A stretch of 64,000 nucleotides of DNA from Impatiens glandulifera (lineage: Eukaryota > Streptophyta > Magnoliopsida > Ericales > Balsaminaceae). This document shows, piece by piece, positions 10,851 through 21,330 of the stretch. The stretch spans positions 28,992,308 through 29,056,307 of the forward strand of contig NC_061867.1 of NCBI RefSeq assembly GCF_907164915.1, in the 5' to 3' direction. The position numbers and the translations under genes were made by a program. The first letter of the stretch is position 1; every line of letters begins with the position of its first letter. Under the pieces are notes generated by a model that saw only the letters and a program-made list of their open reading frames with translations, made no database searches and was not told the origin of the DNA.

Positions 10851-13465
10851 TATTATGTTAGTTCATATAGAGACTATGTCTTATTTTAGGCAACTGCAAT
10901 TCACATCAATTAACTTAAGTGTGAATAAAAAAATCCAAATTAGATGCATGATAATACATTAGTGTAACTCTAACTTTAATGCATATAATTTTGAAAAAAA
11001 ATAAAACATATGGTGTATTTCTTATGAAATCTTTATTCTAATAATAACCTTAGCAATTTTAACCCTTTTAGATATAATTCTTAAAAAAAATAACAAATTA
11101 TAAATACGCCTTAAAAACTTCATCATATAAAATGAACTTAAGATGTTGACAAGAAAAAAATTCATATAAACAGAAGTGTTAACTTAATTAGATAACAAAA
11201 CAAATGAACAACCATACTCACAAAATTTTAATAATCACATAAATTCAAAATAATGGTACATCTCATAATAAGGTACTAAATGCAACATTAATATTTAGTC
11301 TTTTGGACATTAAATATTAACTTGCAAACGGTACTCTTTTATAGTCATCAAATATTAACAATAAGTCCTGTCAAACAATTGGTTATCTTTGAATAGTCCA
11401 ATTATTCACATGGTACACCGAATAATTGTTACATATTTATTACCACATGTGCATAATGGTATTCTGATCAATTATTTATCTTCCTTTGGGCCGATTAAAT
11501 AACCGCATGAACTACATACACACTGTCTTCTTAATTTATAATATATATTAACCTACACAAGAGAGCCTACTTTGGTAGGATGTTGCTTCAATTAATTGAT
11601 TTAATAAATTAATAACTTATGTACATACTTTAAGTGTGTAACTTGAAAAATTATTAAACTTACTTTTGTTCGATTAATAATCGCATAGTTACAAACACAA
11701 CCGTCTTAATCTTATAAAACAAATATGTTTTATAAATTAATAATTTGTACATTATTTAAATTTGCAATCCGACCAATTATTAACCTTCCTTTGGGCCGAT
11801 TAACAATCGCATAATTACAAATTTAAGTGAGCCTAAAATTGTACCAAATTTTGAATATGTTATTAATACTAAAACTTTGAATGTTGTTTTATATATCAAA
11901 ATTGCATAAATTCCAAATGCGTGTAACACAAAACAAATAATTGTGATTTTACTCATTACTCAGCTACTTCTTAAAATCAATCAACACAATATATATAATA
12001 AAGACCGAAATATGTAAATATATATGATTGATAATTCATTCAAATATAATAATAATAATAAATAATAAATAATTAAATAATTAAATAATCAATTACATCA
12101 AATTCTAAAATTAATTGATTTTCTTAATTATTGATAAATAAGTTATTAATACTTATAAATTATTATTAATAAAAATAATAATATTTCTTTATTTTCTTTC
12201 TCTTTATTCTTGCATTTTTTTTAATTTCGGAATATATTCATATAAATAATCAATATTCTTTATTCTTAACTTATTAATTTATGAATATATTCATATAAAT
12301 ATCAATTCATTAATTAAGTCATAAATTAAATGTATAAATTAAATGTATGTATTCATCCATTTATTATACTAATTCATTAAATATATTACAAACTTAATGT
12401 AATAAATATTTGTAAAATATTATAAATATGATACATAACTATTTTTCTCTACTTAAGTCTCAGAAGAATGTATATACACATAATTTCATAATTCACTTTA
12501 ATTAATTCATAATTCCTAATTTTAAATTCCATAAAATATTTTACCTTTATTTTTTATTATATAGGAACCTATTAATATATTAACAGTTATTTTAAGGATA
12601 AATATTACTTTAATCTTTAACTAATTAAAATAATATTTATTATTATTTTAATTCTATAATTAATAATAATTAATCATAATTAATTATTATGCTAAAAAAC
12701 AGAATTCCTTAATTAATTATTATTGTAAAAAAAATGAATTCGTTAAATAACTAATTATTATTCTAAAATTTAATTTTCTTAATTAATAGTTATGATTCAT
12801 ATCACTGTTAGAATTCTTTAAATTAAAATATATATAACATATAACTATGCGTGTATATATATATATATATATATCCTTAATTTATTATAATTAATAAATT
12901 CTTTATTTAATTATAATTACTAAATTCATAAATGTATATATTGAATGTTTGAATCTTTATATCATTTATTAATTATTATTTAAATAATTAATATAATAAA
13001 TTATTTAACTTTAAATTAATTATATATAACTGTACTTTAATATTTATTTAATAAATTAGAATTTGAACAAATTTTTTTAACCATAATTCCTTAATTAATT
13101 ATAATTATTCAATCCATAAATATATATATATATATATATATTTAATTATGATTTAAATAATTAATATAACAAATTCTTTAATTAAACAATTTATGATTCG
13201 TTATAAATGTGACATAATTCTTTTATAATTAATAATTAAACATAATTCTTAAAATAAAAAATAAAATAAAAATAATTGTTCATCTCCTTATGATTTCTAA
13301 ATCTGTCTTAGATGTTCTAAGATCTTTCTTTACTCTCATTTTGATCGGATCAACATAACATATACAATCATTTTTCTTACTATATTTGATCCAGAACATG
13401 TATGAATGTCTATTCATATTCTTAAAAACTTTATAAACTTAAATCTCAATAAATTAACATAAAGA
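10851..13465 (-). other. Non-coding AT-rich interior of the LARD-like element
   Basis: About 2.6 kb with no coding frame of note, extremely AT-rich. It holds three degenerate copies of a block like CTTTGGGCCGATTAA-n-ATCGCAT (about 11483, 11668 and 11787) and AT microsatellites at about 12849-12873 and 13117-13141. Lack of gag and pol between two LTRs with a primer-binding site is what defines a LARD (large retrotransposon derivative). Confidence 0.6.
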
Positions 13466-13479
13466 GGCTCTGATACCAT
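13466..13479 (-). other. Primer-binding site of the LARD-like element
   Basis: The plus strand GGCTCTGATACCAT is the reverse complement of ATGGTATCAGAGCC, the initiator tRNA-Met-type primer-binding site. It lies a few bases from the LTR end at 13483 and sets minus orientation. Confidence 0.85.
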
Positions 13480-13482
13480 TTG

Positions 13483-14942
13483 TGTCTTCTTAACACTCTT
13501 ACAATAAATAATTATTTAAACTAATAATTAAACTAAAAGTATGTGGCACGAATTTCCGACTATTTTGGTATCCAACACAATTCGAATTAAAATATCAAAT
13601 GATTTCTATCCGATTCGATTTCACTATATGAGTATGTAATGTTTGTTCTTAAAATGTCACATTACTTGTTTGGTTGCTTTCTTAATGATCCAAACCAGGA
13701 TCCATCAAATATTTGTCAAACATCATAAATACACTTAATTTCTTTATTCATATAATCTTGAGCATACATTAGACTCTTATTTAAAGAGTCTCTTGTATTT
13801 AAGGCTAATCTTGAAGTACTTATGAGAATAAATTTGTCTCTAGATCTTTTAGAATATCCAAAAATTAACATCTAACAATTCTTTAGTCCAGTTTATTTTC
13901 TTTGAACCTATAAAGTCTAACCTTAACCGGACATCTTTAAAAGAATTCACTAGTTAGGGCCAAGCCGGTCAATGTATAGGGCCGCTAAGGGAGTCTTAAC
14001 TCAAATTCTTAAACTAAAGATGCTACTTATGGCCTTATCTTCTACTGTAGGGGTGTTTTAGTTGAAATTTTATTGCGTATACAAGTTGTAATTTTAAATG
14101 ATTCTCTCCAACTAATTTGATTATATGGAGATATTCCATAAATGTTTGTGTCCAAATAAAGAGTATCTGAAATAGTTCTTTATTTCTTCATCTTTAATAT
14201 GAATTGTCAATGCTCACGCCGATGTTTCTTTCACCATCAATTGACTTTTGACAATTAACTCAACCGTACATCAACACATTTACTACTTTAGAACAAAAAG
14301 ATTGAGTACTGAAGTTAAATTACTCTTAGAACAAACAAAACAAACTATAATATGTATTCTTTTATGCACCACTTTTTTAGTAATTTTACTTTTAGGTGCA
14401 ACATCTGCAATTCTTACAACTTCATTTCTTTATTATCTTTTAAGTTATTTGCAAAGTGAACACTATTTATATTATTTTTGTTTTAATATTTTATTTTTCT
14501 TTGTTATTCTCTTCTTCTTGATCTTGGATCTTCTCTTGATCTTGGATCTGGATCTGGACCTGGATCGGAATGTGAATCTTCTTGTTCTAGATCTGGACCT
14601 GGATCGGAATGTCTGATGTGGGTGAGTTTAAGTCTTCCAATCATATATTGATAGCCCTCTTTGAGTGTTCTTGAGAGATGGACATCAACCATATTGTCTG
14701 ATGAGAGAAACAAATAAGTAGGTTGTCTCTATGGGTTGGGGACCTAGCCCTAATATCTTCGTTTATTATTCGGCTCATCAACGTAATAATGCTTCTACAC
14801 AAATAATCTCATATTTATTATAGATGTCTAAATAAGCTCCATAATTTTTATACTTTAATTGGGCTTTAATCTTTATTATGATAACAACTAATATACAATT
14901 ATATATAATATATTTACCCAAATATTGAAAATAATTCCAACA
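13483..14942 (-). repeat. 5' LTR of the LARD-like element
   Basis: On the minus strand it begins TGTTGGAATT (14942) and ends GAAGACA (13483), 1,460 bp, adjacent to the primer-binding site. A TATAAATA lies at about 14465 on the minus strand between the U3 part (14497-14942, also found at 3990-4455) and the R-U5 part (also found at 9942-10850). An extra block of about 100 bp at 13956-14053 is missing from the other LTR. Confidence 0.75.
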
Positions 14943-14964
14943 AGTAGAGCTTATGAGAAGGAAG

Positions 14965-16217
14965 TCAAACCGGCCATACATTACAATTTTTGAATATTTA
15001 TTCTAAATAATCAAAAGGGAGAAATTGATAGAAAAATTAAAAAAGTTAATTTTTTACCTGCCAGAAAACTAAACTACTATAAACTCTTATGTGTAGGAAT
15101 AGACCAAGTCGTATAAATCGGCTAAAGAATATATCAAAGCAAATCCGGCTCCAGATGATCAAAAGTCGTGATCAAGAGGAACCGGTTTCAACATCCTTAA
15201 CATTCCCAATAGACCGGCTAGCAAAGAAAAGTTCTCATCCCAGCCGGATCACACTACGAAAGAGTCAACCGAAAACTAAGAATTACAAAGATGGCGTAAT
15301 ATGACGAAATAGACGTGTCTTGGGAAAATAAAAGAAGATAAGATCCGGATCAGAAGCATGCGATAAAGACAATGATGAATTGCTGATCCGAATATCCGAC
15401 TCAGACAGCCGGAAGGTGCATGTCTGACACGTGTCCAAAACTACATGTCGGCTACGTCATCCATACCTGATCGGTATATGCATGCTTGCCAAGTGTTAGG
15501 AAGTTGAAACGTGCACGCAACATCTCTAAACCGGCGTGACCTTGAACTGACCAATCCCACGGTGAGAGAAGAAAATGATCGGTGTGATCCTATTCACTAT
15601 AAAAGGAAGACGTAGCGACCTCATTTATTACGGTTCTGAAATACTTTAAGAGAGAGAAAGAAATCTCACGCGCGATCTAAAACTATTGTTTCATTTACCG
15701 AAAGCTTTATTGTGTTGTATTATTGTATTACATCAAGAGTGAGTTGGTGTAACCGGCGAGTAGCGAGTTATGCTCGACCGGCATTGTAATTGTTGTAACT
15801 TTGAAAGTTAGTGGAAATCCTTCTCATAATCTGAGAAGAAGGGGTGACGTAGGAGGGTTTGCTCCGAACATCCATAAAAAATCTTGTCTCGTGTCGTCTT
15901 ACTTATTTTCTTGCTTATTTACTCTAAAACTGAACCAATACTAACCGAAACATAATCCTACTCCTTAATCAAAATTGATCTATACATACTCCTTAAACCG
16001 ACCCCTCATAAATCTCATCCAAGTCGTGTGTATTGCTTCAGACTGAAACAGACATTTCCGCCCTCGAACCCGGTTCAAGAGTCTGTGACAGTTTGTGCAG
16101 TGTTAAGAACGGTTTTAGTCTTTAACCGGACTATCACCAAATTGTGTGTTGTTGTAAGCGGATACCCTTCCAAAACCGGAACACCCCGGTCCTACAAGGG
16201 CGACCTAAATCCTAACA
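14965..16217 (+). repeat. 5' LTR of Sire-A (plus copy)
   Basis: One truncated 88-89-bp edge repeat starts at 14965; the last TGATAG start is at 15026; the LTR ends CCTAACA at 16217, two bases before the primer-binding site. It matches 24679-25885 except for substitutions and small indels. Its first edge unit is cut at 14965, so no TSD is visible. The TATA box is at 15597-15605. Confidence 0.85.
15597..15605 (+). promoter_or_regulatory. LTR TATA box (Sire-A plus copy)
   Basis: CTATAAAAG, conserved in the three Sire-A LTRs of the window, followed by the expected R-U5 sequence. Confidence 0.6.
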
Positions 16218-16218
16218 A

Positions 16219-16232
16219 GTGGGATCAGAGCG
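16219..16232 (+). other. Primer-binding site of Sire-A (plus copy)
   Basis: GTGGGATCAGAGCG two bases after the LTR end. It differs from the consensus TGGTATCAGAGC by one base (T to G). Confidence 0.8.
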
Positions 16233-16262
16233 AGGTTCTTAGCACTCAAGCAACCGAAGAAG

Positions 16263-18126
16263 ATGGGAAGCATGACCCACAACGACAAGCCATCAATGCT
16301 AAACAGTGAGGCATTTAGCAGCTGGAAGAAACAGATGTATCTACATCTAATTACGCTGGATGATGAGATGAGCAGAGTTTTGAAGGAAGGGTCAATCAAG
16401 ATCAACAAGGAGATAGACGTATGGACAACTGAAGATCGAAGACGGAGTAACCTGGACAACCATTGCATTAGACACATTTACAAGGCTATAGACGATAACA
16501 CATTGAACAAGATATCAGATTGTGATAGTGCAAAGGAAGTCTGGGAGACGATCATTCAGTTCCATGAAGGAAATGAAAGAACAAAAGAGAATAAAATCTT
16601 GGTGGCTACTCAAAAATATGAGAACATTAGGATGAAACCGGGGGAAAATATGAAAGAATTCAGCAACCGGTTCATCAGTGTGGTCAACGAGCTACAAACA
16701 CTCAGAAAAAGATACGACAACCGAAAGTAATTATTAAGGCCTTAAGATCAATGTCGAGCACATGGGATATCAAAACCATGGTGATGAAGGAATCAAGCAA
16801 TCTCGGGCAGATGAAACTGCATGACGTGTTCGAGGATCTGAAAGCCTATGAGTTCGAGATTAAGTCTCGGATCGAAGACGAAGCATCTACGTCAACCGCA
16901 ACCAGAGCTCTGGTTACATCTGTGGAACCGGTGGTCCAAGTATCAACCGTTCCGCTCCAGACAAAAACGTTGATCAGATCAGTGAAGATGTGATGGCGAT
17001 GCTAGCTCTGAAATTTGGAAGATTCATGAAGAAGAACCAGCCGCCATCTAACAACAATTTCAATTATAATTACGTTGATAAATCAAATAAAAGATGTTAT
17101 AACTGTGATGGTTTTGGACATTTCAGGTCAGAATGTAGGAAACCAAGAAGAGACGATAGAAAACCGGAAAGCAACTACCAAGGTAACAACTACCAAGGCA
17201 ACCGGTATCAGGGTAACAACTACCAGAGGAATGATGATCGGAGAAATGACAACCAACGGAACGATTACCGAAGAAATGATAACCAGCAAGCCGATGAAGG
17301 GAAGGAAATACAAAAGGCACTCATTGCATCCTACGGTGGAAGTTAATGGGCGTATTCCGATAACGAAAATGATGAGGAGAGAGTAACATGCTTCATGGCA
17401 AACGACGAAGAGGTATTTGATTTCTCCTCTGATGAGTTTACTAAGGAAGATCTGATTTCTGCACTCAACGAAATGGTCGCTGAGTTCAGAAACATATCTG
17501 CCTATATACCGACTCCAGTAGAACATAATACCGTAGAGTCAAGTGGTATCGCTGATGAGTCATGTGAAACCACAATGTATGAACCGGCTAAACTATCCTT
17601 AGAGAATGAGGAGACAGTTCAACCGGTAACTGAAGTAAATGAACGAACACTGTATATTACGGCTGCCTAGGAAAGATCTCGTAAATCCGTAGATCAGATG
17701 TGCAATTATAAAAGACATCCTAAGTGTAAATTTGGTGTTGGATACAAACAAAACAAATCAAACAAACCAAGTCAACCTAACGGGATGAAACTCACAAAGG
17801 ACAATTTTCCCTTTGTAAGATTTGTCAAGAGCTCTTCAACTAACAATGAGGCAGACACTGTCATAAAACCGGAACTAAAATATGTAAGCCCAACCGAATC
17901 AGAAAAATGGCTTTATCCTGAGAGAAGAAAAGCCAACCGGACAGAAGATAAACGAAACAAAACAAGTACATCACAATCTCAAAAACATTCACCACCTCGA
18001 TATAAGGCATTCTTGAGCAAAAATCAAGAAGTAAAGCCAAATATCATAAATACAAATACTGGGAAAGTGATTTGACTTATTCAAGTCTGGATCCCAAAGG
18101 GACTAATCAACCATGGACCCAACTGA
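16263..18126 (+). pseudogene. Sire-A (plus copy) gag with zinc knuckle
   Basis: Starts MGSMTHNDKPSMLN, with the UBN2/DUF4219-type region (MYLHLITLDDEMSRVLKEG) and a CCHC knuckle CYNCDGFGHFRSEC at about 17098-17139, then repeated NNYQGN units and an acidic tail. It ends WIPKGLINHGPN-stop (TGA 18124-18126). Breaks relative to the minus copy: one-base losses near 16727 and 16955, Glu to TAA at 17344, Trp to TAG at 17668 and Arg to TGA at 18073. The normal length would be about 620 codons. Because the same C-terminal stop exists in the other copies, I take that stop as original rather than a mutation. Confidence 0.9.
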
Positions 18127-21100
18127 ATGTGGGTACCGAAAAGGTGTAAATATTTCTATTTTACAGGTTAGGAGAAGTAACTGGCTAAAGAACTCGGAAT
18201 GGTATCTAGACAGTGGATGCTCAAGACACATGACCGGTAACAGTGGACTACTAGCAGATATCACCTATGAAACCGGAGCAGTTATCACATTTGGTGACAA
18301 CTCAAAAGGTAGAACTATGGGCAAGGGTAAGATTGTCCATGTTAACCTGTCTATAAATAATGTATTATTGGTAGAAAACCTGCATTTCAACTTGTTAAGC
18401 ATTAGTCAAATGTGCGATGTAGGATACAAAGTTGAGTTTCATAAGAATGCATGCTTAGTAAAAGATCATCAAAATGACATTCTATTAACCGGTAACCGAA
18501 TGGGAAATATCTACAAAGTTGATTGGAAAACTAAGTTTGAAAACCCTGTATGCATGATAGCGGGAAACGATCCAAATTGGCTCTGGAACAAACGGCTAAA
18601 CCATCTAAACTTCAAAACAATAAACTTCATATGTTCTAAGGAATTAGTTTACGATTTTCCAAATGTCAAGTTTTCAAAAGATAAAGTATGTGTTGCATGT
18701 CAAATGGGTAAACAAATAAAGTCATCTTTCAAAAGTAAAGGAAATCATCAATCCGAACGATGCTTAGAACTCCTACATATGGATCTGTTTGGTCCGTTTA
18801 GAGTAACAAGTCTAGGAGGCATGCAATATACTATGGTAGTCGTTGATGATTATTCTATATTTACTTGGGTAATATTTTTAGCTTCTAAGAATCAAGCAAC
18901 ACCAGACCTGATCAAACTGATTTTGAGAATACAAAATGAAAAATCTATTCGGATAAACAAAATCAGAAGTGATAGAGGAACTGAGTTTACAAACAGAAAA
19001 TTAACTACTTTTCTTGATGATTCCGGTATTAGACACGAGTTGTCTAGTTCTAGAACTCCTCAACAAAACGGCCTGGCTGAGAGAAGAAACCGAACTCTCA
19101 AGGAAGCCGCAAGGTCAATGATAGCCGTTTCGGGTATTGCTCAAAAATTTTGGGCCAAGGCTATCAATACCGCATGTTACACTCAAAACCGGTCTCTAGT
19201 AATTAAACGTTTTTCCAAAACCCCTTTTGAGATATACTATGATCGAATTCCAAACATACGGTATTTTCGAATTTTTGGTAGTAAATGTTTTGTTCACAAC
19301 AACGACAAAAATTATTTGACCGCTTTTGTAGCTAAATCCGACGAAGGAATAATGTTGGGATACTTAGTTGTAAGTAAATCATATAGAATATATAATACTA
19401 GAACTTTAACAGTAGAAGAAACATCTCACGTTGTTTTTGATGAATCAGTTGAACGAAACACTGCATTACACTTCGACCTTCACAACAGAATGGAAAATTT
19501 CAATATCTATTCTGATGATGAAGATGAGGTTCCGGTTTTTAGACGATTTGTTAATGATCAAGCGGTTGATGCTGAACCTCAGCCTGTTCAAGCTGCTTTA
19601 CCTCAGAAAGTTGACTCTTCAGTTTCAACTGAAGAAATCGGTCGGTCTGACTCTGTTCAGCCTACCGATCAGTCTAACCTTGATCAGCCAACCGAAAGCT
19701 TGGAAGACACGTCTCGGATAAACCTCAGAAGGAACAAAAATCATCCTCTTGAACTAGTAATAGGTAACATATCCTCACCTGTCCGAACTAGGCAACAGAA
19801 TTTGGAACACTATGAAAACTCAGCTTTCATATCACAAATTGAGCGAAAAATGTGGATGAAGCATTGTCAGATCCCGACTAGATCCTAGAAATGCAAGAGG
19901 AACTAAACGAGTTTGAGAGAAATAAAGTCTGGTACCTAGTCCTTAGACCGAAAAACAAACCGGTTATAGGAACACGATGGGTATTCAGAAATAAACTCAA
20001 TGAAGACGATTTAGTTACGAGGAACAAGGCCCGGTTAGTGGCTCAAGACTATAAACAGGAAGAAGGCGTTGATTTTGAAGAATCATTTGCCCCTGTAGCT
20101 AGACTTGAGGCCACCGGAATATTTCTAGCATTTGCAGCTTTCAAAAATTTCAAAGTTTTTCAAATGGATGTTAAAAGCGCTTTTCTAAACGGTAAAGTAA
20201 TTGAAGAGGTGTATGTTAATCAACTTCCAGGTTTCAAAAATTCAGAATACGAAAACCATGTTTACCGGCTAAACAAAGCCCTTTACGGTTTGAAACAGGC
20301 TCCAAGAACCTGGTATGACACATTAACGCAATTCTTATTTGATCACAAGTTTACAATAGGCTCAGTCGATAAAACACTTTTCAAATTTGAGAAAAAAGAA
20401 CATATAATACTTGTTCAAATCTCTGTTGATGATATTATTTTTGGATCAACCGATCTAAAGTTATGTGATAAGTTCTCAAAAATGATGACCGACAAATTTC
20501 AAATGAGTATGATGGGAGAACTGAGTTTCTTCCTAGGACTTCAGGTTAAGCTGATCGAAACCGGAACGTTCATAAGCCAGCCAAAGTACATAGCCGAACT
20601 ATTAAAGAAATTTGGAATGGATACATGTGCTGAGGCGGCTACACCGATGAGCTTTTCCGTAAAATTAGACAAAGATGAGGATGGTCAAGCCGTTGACATC
20701 ACAGCATATCGAGGAATGATTGGATCTTTGCTCTACCTAACAGTCAGCCGACCGGACATTCTGTTTGCAGTCGGAGTATGCGGGAGATTTCAAGCCAATC
20801 CAAAGCAATCACACTACACCGCGGCTAAAAGAATATTAAAATATTTGAAAGGGACTCAAGATGTGGGACTTTGGTACCCAAAAGACTCAAGCTTCAATCT
20901 CATAAGTTACTCAGACACGGATTACGCAGGATGCAAAATCGATAGAAAGAGTACAAGTGGAACTTGCCAATTTCTGGGCGACAGACTCGTTACATGGAAC
21001 AGCAAGAAACAAACCTCAGTTGCAACATCAACCGCAAAGGCAGAGTACCTAGCAGCCGGAAGCTGCTGTGCACAACTCCTCTGGATCCAACAGCAACTAA

Positions 21101-21330
21101 GAGATTTTTGTGTAATAGCTGAAGAATCTCCAATATTTTGTGACAACACCAGTGCAATAGCGATCACATACAATCCGGTGTTGCACTCAAGAACGAAACA
21201 CATTGACATAAGACATCATTTCATCCGGGAGCATGTTCAACAGAAGCACATCCGGCTGGAATATGTCTCAACTGAGCAACAAGTAGCTGACATCTTCACC
21301 AAACCGCTACAGGAAGGTCGATTTCAATGA
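18113..21330 (+). pseudogene. Sire-A (plus copy) pol: protease, integrase, RT, RNase H
   Basis: Polyprotein for processing, integration and reverse transcription, and the best preserved pol in the window. Protease DSG at residues 33-35 (DSGCSRHMT). GAG-pre-integrase has CVACQMGK. Integrase has MDLFGPF, RSDRGTEF and NGLAERRNRT. RT (frame from 19891) has [12 protein letters not shown]; the YVDD box reads SVDD with both Asp present. RNase H has [19 protein letters not shown] and FCDNTSA. One base is lost and a Trp is now TAG near 19860-19888, splitting protease-integrase (591 codons) from RT-RNase H (479 codons). The ATG at 18113 is in an ACCATGG context, 13 nt before the gag stop, in the +1 frame relative to gag. 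Confidence 0.93.

Noticed and set aside
14248..14616. 122-codon frame with leucine/isoleucine-rich translation
   Set aside because: It lies in the LTR of the LARD-like element; the composition reflects AT-rich DNA and a GATCTTGGATC repeat.
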